Assembly: GCA_013361095.1 (NCBI GenBank)
Contig: JAATWA010000001.1
Location: 2,830,501-2,894,500, forward strand
Origin: Pseudanabaena biceps
GTDB lineage: Bacteria > Cyanobacteriota > Cyanobacteriia > Pseudanabaenales > Pseudanabaenaceae
DNA: 64,000 nt
Reading direction: 5' to 3'
Shown: positions 1 to 7,547 of the stretch, one piece after another
How positions within the stretch are numbered: position 1 is the stretch's first letter
Layout of the letters: each line of letters starts with the position of its first letter
Notes under the pieces: model-generated
What the model was told of the DNA's origin: nothing
The model's database searches: none
What the model saw: only the letters and a program-made list of their open reading frames with translations
Made by a program: the position numbers and the translations under genes

Positions 1-219
1 GACTCAGTAGGTTTGGGGAAAATCTTGGCTAAAGCTGGATTGCGTGATGTGGTCATGCTTGACTCTGGCGCAAGTGCATCACTCGCCTATCGCGGTAAAT
101 CAGTGATGGCATATGAGCCACGTCCTGTGCCTCATGTGGTGGCGTTGCTCCCTCCCGATCCTGTGGCTACCGAGACTGCCGAGAAGCCAAATTGTCCTGT
201 CAGTTCCAATCAGTTTTAG
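1..219 (+). CDS. C-terminal part of a phosphodiester glycosidase (NAGPA)-like protein, partial
   Basis: The frame is open from the first base, so this is the 3' end of a longer gene and the true start lies outside the window. The visible segment VVMLDSGASASLAYRGK resembles the C-terminal strand of phosphodiester glycosidase / NAGPA domains, where a Gly-rich LDGGGS-type turn is followed by a hydrophobic strand and G-K. Here the turn reads DSGAS. A proline-rich tail follows (PRPVPHVVALLPPD), typical of the end of the domain in secreted cyanobacterial members. A hairpin terminator lies 28 bases downstream. The family call rests on about 50 residues and is therefore moderate. Confidence 0.55.
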   Translation, partial: DSVGLGKILAKAGLRDVVMLDSGASASLAYRGKSVMAYEPRPVPHVVALLPPDPVATETAEKPNCPVSSNQF

Positions 220-246
220 AGCTGGCAGCGCAGCAATTTTCCTCAT

Positions 247-272
247 AAAAGTCAGCCTTCGGCTGGCTTTTA
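247..272 (+). terminator. Rho-independent terminator after the glycosidase-like gene
   Basis: Stem AAAAG-T-CAGCC, loop TTC, GGCTG-G-CTTTT, ending in a short T run. It lies just downstream of the stop at 217-219. Confidence 0.7.
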
Positions 273-291
273 TAGCGATCGTCAAATGTGC

Positions 292-367
292 TAAGACATA
301 AAACCCAAGAATTGGCTGGCGGCGCGGAGCGCCGCCAGCCAATTCTTGGGTTTTGATTTGTCTTAAA
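292..367. repeat. Long perfect hairpin, AAAACCC-arm family
   Basis: The inner stem (300-354) pairs about 26 bases on each side around a GCGGAGC tip, with AAAACCCAAG / CTTGGGTTTT outer arms. Flanking AAGACA / TGTCTT extends the symmetry. The same core (CTGGCGGCGC) and the same flanks, including ACAAATGACTGTAG on the right, recur at 45271-45360, so this is one mobile-looking unit of about 100 bp in two copies. Confidence 0.85.
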
Positions 368-427
368 ACAAATGACTGTAGTTATATAGCGATCGCCATT
401 CTTGTTAGGACACAAAACCAGAAGAAA

Positions 428-474
428 AGTAGCGGCGCGAAGCGCCGCTACTCACTTCATAATGAAAATTGCTG
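428..474. repeat. GC hairpin joined to a truncated family-C repeat end
   Basis: Bases 428-452 form a perfect stem, GTAGCGGCGC / GCGCCGCTAC with a GAA loop. Bases 456-474 (TTCATAATGAAAATTGCTG) match the right end of the CAGCAATTCTCATTAT element seen at 51044 and 62709, with one change. Together with the hairpin at 292-367, this accounts for most of the gene-free stretch 220-591. Confidence 0.7.
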
Positions 475-500
475 GGAATTTTAAAATAAACTTTACAAGT

Positions 501-528
501 TTGACTTAAATTTGTTAACCTAGATACT
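501..528 (+). promoter_or_regulatory. Candidate sigma-70 promoter of rpsU
   Basis: TTGACT at 501-506 is followed after 16 bases by GATACT at 523-528, about 65 bases before the rpsU start. This is a pattern match only. Confidence 0.35.
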
Positions 529-591
529 CGCCGCTTAAACTTGCGCCAAACTCAAGCATAATTAGAACAATACTTTGCTACCAAAATAAGC

Positions 592-783
592 ATGACTCAA
601 ATAATCGTTGGAGAAAATGAAGGGATTGAGTCGGCTCTACGCCGATTTAAGAAAAAAATCCAAAAAGCGGGCTTACTAGCAGATATTCGTCGCTGTCAGT
701 ATCATGAAACCGCAGGCGAAAAGCGCAAGCGTAAAGCCGAAAATGCTAAGCGTCGTGGTCGTTTCCGTCGTCGCGATAGTTAA
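592..783 (+). CDS. rpsU: 30S ribosomal protein S21
   Basis: Small basic protein of 63 residues that binds the 30S subunit near the anti-Shine-Dalgarno region of 16S rRNA. The sequence has the family hallmarks: an N-terminal [13 protein letters not shown] block followed by a very basic C-terminal tail ([18 protein letters not shown]). Length is normal for cyanobacterial S21. The gene stands alone, with a candidate promoter upstream and a strong terminator (785-813) directly after the stop, so it is probably monocistronic. Confidence 0.95.
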   Translation: MTQIIVGENEGIESALRRFKKKIQKAGLLADIRRCQYHETAGEKRKRKAENAKRRGRFRRRDS

Positions 784-784
784 T

Positions 785-813
785 AAAAAAGGAGTGCTAA
801 GCACTCCTTTTTT
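785..813 (+). terminator. Terminator of rpsU
   Basis: Stem AAAAAAGGAGTGC / GCACTCCTTTTTT with a TAA loop, starting two bases after the rpsU stop and ending in six T. Confidence 0.9.
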
Positions 814-836
814 ATTTAACGTTGCATTGCTTCGTG

Positions 837-887
837 ACTCAAAATCTAAAATGGCGGCGCGATGCGCCGCCATTTTAGGTTTTGAGT
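837..887. repeat. Long hairpin with GCGATGC tip
   Basis: Twenty-four bases on each side (ACTCAAAATCTAAAATGGCG...) pair with a single G-T wobble around the GAT loop. It lies between convergent rpsU and the nuclease gene, touches the nuclease stop codon, and may terminate transcription both ways. Confidence 0.85.
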
Positions 888-1408
888 TAATAACCAACAC
901 CTAAAAGCTTATTTTCTTTGCGAAATTGACTAGGCAGCATTACCTCAGTGCCATTTGTCCAAACCCCCAAACGCTCAACCTGTGCCTTAGCCTCTAGCTC
1001 TTCATAACCTTGGCAGTCTTTTTCTTGTAAGAGATCGTAATGGGCTAGCCCTAGAGACACCATAACTTTGTTAGCATTTTGTCCACCCGCTAAAACTTCG
1101 GCAGTGTAGCGCCCAAATTTATCTTTTTTGAATACTTTTAGATAAACCTCCTCATCGTCAAGGATATTTTGTAAAACTTTGCGAGCATGTTGCCCTTCGG
1201 GTTGCAGTAATTCAGGCGCATCAATACAGGCAAGATGCACTTTAGTTTTGATGCCGCGATCGACAAGGGTGATGTTATCGCCATCAAAAACTCTGACTGC
1301 AAATGATGCCGCCCATGTTGGTTGGTTCGCGATCGCAAAGCAAACTAAATTGATGATCGCGATGAAAACAACCTGCTGAAATTTATTAATAAGATTGGCA
1401 AGTGACAT
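887..1408 (-). CDS. Secreted thermonuclease-family (SNase-like) protein
   Basis: Staphylococcal nuclease-like OB-fold protein of 173 residues with an N-terminal signal peptide (hydrophobic stretch about residues 13-28, likely cleavage after TWAA). The family core is present: FDGDNITL, CIDAPE (residues ~62-67, the PE equivalent of Glu43) and DKFGRYTAEVL (Arg87 equivalent), then a LVxxGLAHY segment. The position equivalent to catalytic Arg35 reads His (KVHLACIDAPE), so activity may be altered. Predicted to act outside the cytoplasm on nucleic acids. A hairpin overlaps the stop codon. Confidence 0.8.
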   Translation of the reverse strand: MSLANLINKFQQVVFIAIINLVCFAIANQPTWAASFAVRVFDGDNITLVDRGIKTKVHLACIDAPELLQPEGQHARKVLQNILDDEEVYLKVFKKDKFGRYTAEVLAGGQNANKVMVSLGLAHYDLLQEKDCQGYEELEAKAQVERLGVWTNGTEVMLPSQFRKENKLLGVGY

Positions 1409-1453
1409 TTATGGGAAGGTCAGAGTAATTAGATCAATCATAGCTGTCGCCAG

Positions 1454-1498
1454 CCTAAACCCAAAAAGCTCCGTCACTAGCTTTTTTGGGTTTTAGGT
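1454..1498. terminator. Imperfect hairpin between the nuclease and DUF2993 genes
   Basis: CCTAAACCCAAAAAGCT pairs imperfectly with AGCTTTTTTGGGTTTTAGG across an eight-base loop. It overlaps the 3' end of the DUF2993 gene and can terminate it. Confidence 0.6.
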
Positions 1499-1993
1499 TG
1501 CCGCGATCGCAAAATCACCACGACACTTTGCGCCACCATCGGCGATCGTTAGCTCATGGAGCGTAAACTCATCGCCAAGTTTATGCAAAAGCGTTTCTAA
1601 TAAATTGCGAATCTCATCATCAGTTTTGGCAATGGGCGGTGTATCGGTGGCGATCGCTTCTAACAGGAGTGGGGACTGGAGACAGCTTTGTAAATCATCG
1701 GCTGTGAGTTCTACATCCATAGTCACATGGATGGGATCGAGGAGACGTAAAGCTTCGCCTCTGAGAATTTGCGAAATATTAAGATGAATTGCTTCCGCGC
1801 AAAAATCGATATTAGTGACCGATAGTCCCTTATATTTTGCTCCCACCCCGATCACGTTGGCTTTGGGAATGTCCCCGCTCAAGATTTGATGACTTTTGCC
1901 TGCGATCGCAATTTCGATAGTGTCGATATGTTCGACCTGCGATCGCAGCCATAGTTTAATAATAGGAATTAATACAGAACTAACTACAGACAT
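1493..1993 (-). CDS. DUF2993 (LmeA-like) phospholipid-binding protein
   Basis: Protein of 166 residues matching the cyanobacterial DUF2993 pattern: an N-terminal amphipathic helix (SSVLIPIIKLWLRSQVE), a repeated beta-rich core with IAGKSHQILSGDIPKANVIG, GLSVTNIDFCAEAIHL, and a central ELTADDL motif. DUF2993/LmeA proteins are thought to bind phospholipids through a tubular lipid-binding-like fold. No catalytic residues are expected. It is followed on the same strand by the nuclease gene about 85 bases away, with a hairpin between them. Confidence 0.75.
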   Translation of the reverse strand: MSVVSSVLIPIIKLWLRSQVEHIDTIEIAIAGKSHQILSGDIPKANVIGVGAKYKGLSVTNIDFCAEAIHLNISQILRGEALRLLDPIHVTMDVELTADDLQSCLQSPLLLEAIATDTPPIAKTDDEIRNLLETLLHKLGDEFTLHELTIADGGAKCRGDFAIAAT

Positions 1994-2126
1994 AAATTGA
2001 ACCGATCTAAAGTCTTGGCAGTCAAAACTAATAGCTTAGAAAATAAGTGGAATTAAGTTTAACTCTGCCAATATTTGACTAGGTAAGTATATCTCTAGTT
2101 CTTGCTCATACGGATGTTCGCCATAG

Positions 2127-2741
2127 ATGTTCAGGGCAATAAATGTAGATGTCCGAGGCACAAACACCACCGATCCTGATTTAGTGATTGTGCAAGCTTG
2201 CTTGCAAGGTGATCCTCATGGATTTAAAAAACTGTATCAACGTCATCACCATAAGGTGCGCTCAACGCTCTATCAGCTATGTGGCGCTGATGGTCTAGAT
2301 GATTTGGAACAGGATGTATTTTTGCGAGCATGGAAAGGCTTAAACAAGTTTCAACAGTCAGCGCAGTTTTCGACATGGCTCTATCGCATTACTTTTAATG
2401 TGGCGAGCGATCGCCGTAAAGCTTTAGCAAAAATGCGATCGCGTAATGTGTCAGTTGAGGACGATGAGCAATTGGCTAACCTTGCTGATGATGCAATTTC
2501 CCGTGAGGGCGAAACGCAGACGGGACTAACTACATTGCATTATCAAGACTTAATGCAGCGAGGGTTAGAAAAACTCAGCGAAGACCATCGAGCCGTATTG
2601 GTTTTGCATGATCTAGAGGAATTGCCCCAAAAAGAAATTGCCGAAATTTTGGCGATCCCTGTCGGTACAGTGAAATCACGTTTGTTTCATGCCCGTAATG
2701 CCATGAGAAAGTTTTTAGAAGCGCAAGGAGTCGAATTATGA
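2127..2741 (+). CDS. ECF-type sigma-70 family RNA polymerase sigma factor
   Basis: Group IV sigma factor of 204 residues. Region 2 spans about residues 35-100 (DLEQDVFLRAWKGLNKF, then FSTWLYRITFNVASDRRK, the -10 recognition and melting region). Region 4 spans about 145-198 (EDHRAVLVLHDLEELP-QKEIAEIL-VGTVKSRLFHAR, the -35 recognition helix-turn-helix). The stop overlaps the start of the next gene by four bases (ATGA), and that gene looks like its membrane anti-sigma factor. It resembles the SigG/RpoE-like envelope-stress sigmas of cyanobacteria. Another ATG at 2113 is in a different frame. Confidence 0.9.
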   Translation: MFRAINVDVRGTNTTDPDLVIVQACLQGDPHGFKKLYQRHHHKVRSTLYQLCGADGLDDLEQDVFLRAWKGLNKFQQSAQFSTWLYRITFNVASDRRKALAKMRSRNVSVEDDEQLANLADDAISREGETQTGLTTLHYQDLMQRGLEKLSEDHRAVLVLHDLEELPQKEIAEILAIPVGTVKSRLFHARNAMRKFLEAQGVEL

Positions 2742-3148
2742 AAAACAACTATTCTCAAGATTTTCCAGACAATGATGCTGATGCTTCTTTAGTGACATTT
2801 CTCAAGCAAAATAAGGCGATCGCACCCACACCAGCCATAAATTTTGAGGAACAGTTATTTGCCGAAATTAGTAAGTATCCGCAGCGATCGCTAAAACCTA
2901 TTAGGTCGAGGTTTCGGCGTTGGTTGCCCCTGATTTTGGCGATCCCCATCTCCATCGGCGCGGTGGCTAGCTTTGGTTGGTTCAATCGATCCCAGTATCA
3001 AATAGCCAATGTCACGGAAGCTGAGAGAGCTGAGATTGAGCAATCCTTAATTAATGGTTGGAATATGAACAATGATGTTTCTATTCAAGCCGCTAAAAGT
3101 ACCGATGCAGAGCTTTTATCTGATTTAACTCCTCTTGATTACGAATAG
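2738..3148 (+). CDS. Probable membrane anti-sigma factor
   Basis: Protein of 136 residues, translationally coupled to the ECF sigma gene (ATGA overlap). The N-terminal ~65 residues are acidic and cytoplasmic-like, followed by a basic patch (RSRFRRW) and a single transmembrane helix (about residues 64-82, LPLILAIPISIGAVASFGW), then a short periplasmic tail. No zinc-binding HxxxCxxC motif is visible, so it is not a ZAS-type factor. The role is inferred from position and topology rather than strong sequence similarity. The periplasmic LTXXQ protein gene follows. Confidence 0.7.
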   Translation: MKNNYSQDFPDNDADASLVTFLKQNKAIAPTPAINFEEQLFAEISKYPQRSLKPIRSRFRRWLPLILAIPISIGAVASFGWFNRSQYQIANVTEAERAEIEQSLINGWNMNNDVSIQAAKSTDAELLSDLTPLDYE

Positions 3149-3217
3149 TCAGAGCATTGCTGCATTTTGATCGTTCTTAAAAATTTTCTTTCTATTGCTT
3201 ATCTAGCCAGAAATATT

Positions 3218-3841
3218 ATGTTTAAATCTAAAGCCTTCCAATATTGCGCGATCGCCGCTGCCGTAGTCGCTACTAGTGGCGTAATTTGGGCTAGCAACAT
3301 CAATTTAAAGTCTCAATCTCCATCAAGAGTCGAAGCTGAGACTCAGGCTAAATTAGTACCAAAAGCTAGCCCTGATCTTGATTCAGAGAGCTTAGCCGAA
3401 TTACCAGATCGTCCTGATCAATTTTCTAAGCGCATAGAAAATCCTGAGATGCCATCGGGGAGAGTCCTTAAACAATTAAATCTATCAGCAGAACAATTGC
3501 AAAAACTGAAAGCTATCCGCGATCGCGATTCAGACAAGCTTCGGGCGCTTTCTGATCAATCTCGTCTAGCCAATCGAGAATTGCGCGAGTTGCTAGATGG
3601 AACGGAAAGTAATGACGTAATTCGCGCTAAACATGACCGATTACTGAGCCTTCAACAGGAATTACGCAAGCAGCATTTTGAAAGAGCTTTAGCGATGCGA
3701 GAAATATTAACCCCACAACAGCGATCGCAGCTAAAGGAAATCATCCAAAAAAATCGTCCTATGCAGCGTGAGGGGATGCGAGAAAGGCTTAAAAATCGCA
3801 TGGACAATAGAGACAAAATGGGCGATCGCTCATTTCTATAA
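3218..3841 (+). CDS. Periplasmic Spy/CpxP-like LTXXQ-motif protein
   Basis: Start chosen at ATG 3218 (MFKSKAFQYC), which gives a clean signal peptide; an upstream TTG in frame would add 17 residues of poor character. The helical domain carries two LTXXQ-type motifs, LNLSAEQLQKL and REILTPQQRSQLKEI, bracketing a charged helical hairpin rich in Arg and Glu. This is the layout of CpxP/Spy periplasmic chaperones and zinc resistance-associated proteins. It is the third gene after the sigma/anti-sigma pair, which suggests an envelope-stress operon in which this protein senses or buffers misfolded or metal-stressed periplasmic proteins. Confidence 0.75.
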   Translation: MFKSKAFQYCAIAAAVVATSGVIWASNINLKSQSPSRVEAETQAKLVPKASPDLDSESLAELPDRPDQFSKRIENPEMPSGRVLKQLNLSAEQLQKLKAIRDRDSDKLRALSDQSRLANRELRELLDGTESNDVIRAKHDRLLSLQQELRKQHFERALAMREILTPQQRSQLKEIIQKNRPMQREGMRERLKNRMDNRDKMGDRSFL

Positions 3842-3843
3842 CA

Positions 3844-3878
3844 CCAATAAGTGAGTTGCGCCGCAACTCACTTATTGG
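3844..3878. terminator. Perfect hairpin after the LTXXQ gene
   Basis: CCAATAAGTGAGTTGCG / CGCAACTCACTTATTGG with a single-base centre, followed by GTTTTAG. It lies three bases past the stop and probably terminates the sigma operon. Confidence 0.8.
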
Positions 3879-4063
3879 GTTTTAGTAACAAGGGGCTTAA
3901 CCTGTATTATGCACGAGAGGGAAAGCAAGCAAGAGATTCAAATGAAAATTGATCGGTGATGTGTCATATTTGTTGGAAAGTATAGTAGCGCCAATTCAAG
4001 GATGAAGTGCAACGGTTTCTGATGAAGCAAAGAATACTTCGTAAGGAGTACGATAGTCAAGAG

Positions 4064-5148
4064 GAGACTGTCAAGTAAAATGTGTAAAGTCTAGAAGCTA
4101 GACGTGGAGACGATCCTCAAAGAGGATAGCAAAGCGATTCAATGGATATTGCTTGTCCCATTTTTCGGCAAAGAGTTCGAGATTAAACTCTGCCTCCGAT
4201 TCAGTTGCCGCACTGTAAATAGTCTTGAGGTCAGCACAGACTTGCTTGCGTTGTTGCCAGGGGACAAAAGCGACCGAGTTACGCACCATGTGAACAATGC
4301 ACAACTGTACCTGAGTTTTGGGAAATACCGTTTCAAGTGCCTTGGGAAAACCAGTTAAACCATCGATACAAGCAATCAAAATATCCTTGACCCCACGGTT
4401 GTGAATTTCGGTGAGTACTGACAACCAGAATTTCGCACCTTCCCAATCGTGAAATCCACATCCCCAATAATTCCTTGTACCCGTCCATATTCACCCCCAA
4501 GGCAAAGTACAGGGATTTATTGATTACCCGACCATTGTCTCGGACTTTGATGACTAGACAGTCCATAAATACGATCGGGTAAACTGCATCTAGAGGGCGA
4601 TTTTGCCATTGCTTGACCTCATCAATTACCGCATCAGTCACATTGGAGATTAGTGTCGGTGATACTTCGACACCATACATTTCTTGCAACTGGGCTTGGG
4701 TATCCCTGACACTCATGCCTCTGGCATACAAGGAGATGATCTTTTCGTCTAGTCCTGACAATCGGCTTTGTCCTTTCTTCACCATCTGCGGTTCAAACTC
4801 TTCTTGGCGATCGCGGGGTATGGAGATTTCCGCTATGCCGAAGTCTCCTTGGACTGTTTTCTGGCTGTAGCCGTTGCGACTGTTGCTTTGCCCTTCTGGT
4901 CTGCGTTCATGCTTCTTGTACCCCAGATGCGTGGATAGTTCTGCTTCCAATGCTCGCTCCACTAAGGCGGTAGTTAGTTGTTTGAGAATTCCTCCTTCTC
5001 CGAATAGGTCAGGTGGAGTTTTACATTCTTGCAATAATTCATCTAGCAATTCTTTGCGTATATTCATCTGGTTTGGTGTTAGTAATTGTGTGTCTAGATT
5101 ATCTCTCTGTATACTTCCTAGACTTTACACAATTTACTGTACACTCTC
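4064..5148 (-). mobile_element. Degenerate IS256-family insertion sequence with 8-bp target duplication
   Basis: The ends are inverted repeats with 27 of 31 matches (GAGACTGTCAAG... at 4064 and GAGAGTGTACAG... complement ending at 5148, both running into TGTGTAAAGTCTAG). GTCAAGAG is duplicated at 4056-4063 and 5149-5156, the 8-bp target duplication expected of IS256. The element is about 1.1 kb, shorter than usual for the family, and the missing part is the 3' end of its transposase gene. Confidence 0.9.
4098..5067 (-). pseudogene. IS256/mutator-family transposase, frameshifted and 3'-truncated
   Basis: The N-terminal part (4333-5067) carries [45 protein letters not shown] and the first catalytic region [17 protein letters not shown]. 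The reading frame breaks near 4440. The second part (4098-4424) continues in another frame with [20 protein letters not shown] (second Asp) and VQLCIVHMVRNSVAFVPW. The protein ends at RFAILFEDRLHV right at the left inverted repeat, so the last ~90 residues, normally including the rest of the C-terminal catalytic segment, are missing. It cannot make a complete transposase. Confidence 0.9.
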
Positions 5149-6152
5149 GTCAAGAGATTTTCTCGGTCTATGATTGATTAAATTCACCACCTTCTGAAAG
5201 TCCTCCTCTTTCAGGATTTTGAAGTTCGTACTTTTGGGATAGAACTCTCTAATTAATCCATTGGTATGTTCATTTAATCCACGTTCCCATGAATGATATG
5301 GATTCACAAAGAACGTGTCTATTTGTAGCCTTTCAGATAGCTTCTCATGTCCGCAGAATTCTCTTCCATTATCAAAGATCATTGTCTTTCGAGATGTTGA
5401 ATCTATAGGCTCAAATAGATTGAATGTCACTCTGTTTATCTCGTCCATCGTCTTGTTCTTTGCTAGTCCAGAAAGTAAGTACTTCGAGGCTTTGTCAACA
5501 TGTGTAACTACGATTACGATACCTGTGTGGTTGCAGCCGATTACCGTATCACTTTCCCAATGTCCAATCTCTGTTTTTAAATCTGCAATCTTGGGTCGAT
5601 TCTCTATCCCTACCCTATTGGGAATTCCACCTCGCTTCTGATGCCGACCTTTGCGCCTTCGTTTCTTTTGCTTCTGCCTCAGATATTGTTGATATATTCC
5701 CATCTCTTGATGGTTTGCATAGATCATCAAATAAATCGTCTCATAGCTGATTTTACCTAGCCCCTCCCTTTCCATCCTCCCCGTTAGTTGCTCTGGACTG
5801 TGGTGTTGCTCTAACCGTTGTTTTACTTCAGCGATCATCTCAGTACTGATGCTCTGAAATCTTACCTTTGCTTTCTTCCGCCTTGCTTTCATCAGGGCAT
5901 CCGCAGTATCTGGCAAATAGCCAATCTGTCGCTCGTCTGTATTGCGCGATAACTCTCTTGAAATCGTACTTTTGTTTCGGTTCAGCCGACGACCAATATC
6001 TGATATAGATAATTTGTCATTTACTCGCAGTTTATACAGTTCACTTCTTTCGATGGTGCTAAGCTGGCTATTGTTGTGATTATCATCAGATTATCCTTAT
6101 GAGTCCCTTTATGCAAAGATCTCTAGGTGTTGCACTTCATCCTTGAATTGGC

Positions 6153-6212
6153 GATCCAACCATCCTTAACTAAAGCATTTTTGATAGCCTGATGGTAAAT
6201 ATCCTTTGCCAT
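6153..6212 (-). pseudogene. 5' fragment of a xisH-like gene cut by the IS30 element
   Basis: The start at 6212 reads MAKDIYHQAIKNALVKDGWI, which matches the conserved N-terminus of XisH (fdxN-element excision controlling factor, a cyanobacterial family usually paired with XisI). The open frame runs exactly into the IS30 end at 6153. The rest of xisH and its partner xisI are not visible on the other side of the element. Only 20 residues remain, but they match closely. Confidence 0.75.
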
Positions 6213-6275
6213 AATTTTTCATGTTTACTCGATATACATTAACAAATTAACCACCTGTTCAGTCCCACTAACCAT

Positions 6276-6347
6276 CGATCGCCATACTCATAAACCTATT
6301 CAACAAACAATCGAGCGATTTTACCCATGAGATGAATAGGCGATCGC
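6276..6347. repeat. Direct repeat, copy 1, upstream of the toxin-antitoxin pair
   Basis: About 70 bp, running from CGATCGCC through CATAAACCTAT and CGATTTTACCCATG to GAATAGGCGATCGC. A second copy lies at 6920-6989 in the same orientation, immediately after the toxin gene. Both ends are HIP1-like GCGATCGC sites. The pair brackets the antitoxin/toxin genes like a cassette. Confidence 0.8.
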
Positions 6348-6429
6348 CTTATATATTTCTTTGGATGACTTTAAACAGTTGATATCTGCGTAAAATAGGC
6401 AATAAGTTAAAAATCTAAAGGTGTCAATT

Positions 6430-6645
6430 ATGACCCAAGCATTACACACCGCCATTGAGTCAGTTAACGCACTCAGGCTAGAAGAAAAACATCAACTCTG
6501 GTTAATTCTTGATGAAGCGATCGCCCAAGCCGAAGAGCAAGACTGGTTAGAAGACGATGAAACTGTTGAAGAAATTCAGCAAGTGCGCCAAGAATATCGA
6601 GAAGGTGAATACATCACATTTCATCAGTATCTTGCTCAGAACTAG
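6430..6645 (+). CDS. Antitoxin of a RelE/ParE-type toxin-antitoxin pair
   Basis: Short acidic protein of 71 residues: TQALHTAIESVNALRLEEKH, EAIAQAEEQDWLEDDET, then EEIQQVRQEYREGEY. This is the usual pattern of cyanobacterial antitoxins that precede RelE-like toxins (addiction-module, Phd/ParD-like size). ATG 6430 is preferred, with AAAGG about nine bases upstream; an in-frame GTG at 6421 is possible. The toxin gene begins two bases after the stop, so the two are an operon. The antitoxin looks intact although its toxin is frameshifted. Confidence 0.75.
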   Translation: MTQALHTAIESVNALRLEEKHQLWLILDEAIAQAEEQDWLEDDETVEEIQQVRQEYREGEYITFHQYLAQN

Positions 6646-6647
6646 CT

Positions 6648-6915
6648 ATGACTTACACGATTATCGTCACCAAGTAAGTCTATCCAAAAAGATCTAGACA
6701 ATCTTCCTAATGACATAAAATCTAGGGTTTACAGCAAAGTATCACAACTATCTGAAGATCCGCGTCCTGATGGCGTAACCAAGTTAAAAGGTTATGAAAA
6801 TGAATATCGAATTAGAATCGGTGATTATCGGGTTCGTTATGAAATTCTTGATAAAAATGAAACCATTTTGTTGCTGCAATGTAAGCATAGACGCGAAGTT
6901 TATAAAAATCGTTAA
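6648..6915 (+). pseudogene. RelE/ParE-family toxin with an early frameshift
   Basis: ATG 6648 opens MTYTIIVTK and then meets TAA. One base out of register the protein continues to the end: SKSIQKDLDNLPNDIKSRVY, LSEDPRPDGVTKLKGYENEY, RIRIGDYRVRYEILD, ending QCKHRREVYKNR. These are classic RelE features, including the KLKG / YRIRIGDYRVRY core and a basic C-terminus. A single base change near 6672 would restore a full toxin of about 88 residues. As sequenced the toxin is inactive, unless the shift is an assembly error. Confidence 0.85.
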
Positions 6916-6919
6916 ATAG

Positions 6920-6989
6920 CGATCGCCACGTCCATAAACCTATCAGTAATCAAGCAGCGATTTTACCCATGGAATGAATAGGCGATCGC
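6920..6989. repeat. Direct repeat, copy 2, after the toxin gene
   Basis: Same orientation as 6276-6347 and sharing CATAAACCTAT, GCGATTTTACCCATG and GAATGAATAGGCGATCGC or close forms. It starts four bases after the toxin stop. Confidence 0.8.
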
Positions 6990-7004
6990 TCTTATTGGCA
7001 TATA

Positions 7005-7547
7005 GTGTATTTACACTTATTACACCTACTTCAAAAAATCAACCCATCTCAACATTGGCAATCTTTAAATATTTATAAGTTGAACGACCTACCAGATTTT
7101 GTCTTTGCGCCTGAGTCAGACACCCTACCCATACAACGCCTAGAGGCAATGCTAGAAAAAGCATATCCCAAGCTTGTCGGTCTGGATGGTGAAGAAATCA
7201 TGTTGCCAGACTCCATATATCAAGCCATTAGGCAAGTTATTCACATGATGGCATCGGGACAAGTTATATCGTTGGTTCCTTATAACTTGCATTTGAGTAC
7301 GATTCAAGCCTCTGACTTACTCAATGTTTCACGTCCTTACTTATATAAATTATTAGATCAAGGCGATATCCCCTATATCAAGGTGGGTACGCATCGCCGC
7401 ATCCAGTTTCAAGACTTAATGCGGTATAAAAAACAGAGAGCTGCTCAGCGTCATCAAGCTTTGAGTGAGCCTACTGAACTTAGTCAAGAGTTGGGATTTT
7501 ATACACCAGAGGATGACCGCTTAACTGAGGCTATTTCACCAGCGTAA
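7005..7547 (+). CDS. HTH (excisionase-type) DNA-binding protein, partner of a PIN toxin remnant
   Basis: Protein of up to 180 residues with an excisionase/MerR-like winged helix near residues 98-140: LSTIQASDLLNVSRPYLYKL, then GDIPYIKVGTHRRI and FQDLMRYKKQRAAQ. In cyanobacteria and other bacteria such proteins typically precede PIN-domain toxins as the antitoxin/repressor. The next reading frame, overlapping by one base (TAATG), is a broken PIN gene. The first start is GTG 7005; a shorter protein from a later ATG (near 7149) is possible because the N-terminal 48 residues are not clearly conserved. Confidence 0.7.
   Translation: MYLHLLHLLQKINPSQHWQSLNIYKLNDLPDFVFAPESDTLPIQRLEAMLEKAYPKLVGLDGEEIMLPDSIYQAIRQVIHMMASGQVISLVPYNLHLSTIQASDLLNVSRPYLYKLLDQGDIPYIKVGTHRRIQFQDLMRYKKQRAAQRHQALSEPTELSQELGFYTPEDDRLTEAISPA

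Larger units (their letters stand above)
3995..6090 (-). pseudogene. IS30-family transposase, split by an insertion and lacking a normal start
   Basis: The main open part (5134-5916) shows the IS30 core: TEIGHWESDTVIG (first D), IVIVVTHVDKASKYLL, MIFDNGREFCGHE (second D) and NPYHSWERGLNEHTNGLIR (E). Upstream of 5916 the frame stays open to 6090 and encodes the N-terminal helix-turn-helix (STIERSELYKL, LSISDIGRRLNRNKSTISRE). No ATG is in frame; an ATG at about 6085 is out of register, so the start has probably been lost by a small indel. The C-terminus (LDYRTPYEVFFASSETVALHP) lies beyond the inserted element at 3995-4063. The gene is inactive as assembled. Confidence 0.85.
3989..6153 (-). mobile_element. 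IS30-family element interrupted by an IS256-family element
   Basis: Inverted repeats of 25 bp bound the element: CGCCAATTCAAGGATGAAGT-GCAAC at 3989-4013 and its exact complement at 6129-6153. It encodes an IS30-type DDE transposase on the minus strand. A second insertion sequence (4064-5148) sits inside the transposase gene, 20-odd codons before its end. Removing that insertion would restore the reading frame. The right end abuts a truncated xisH start. The sequence left of the left end does not continue xisH, so a deletion accompanied or followed the insertion. Confidence 0.85.
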
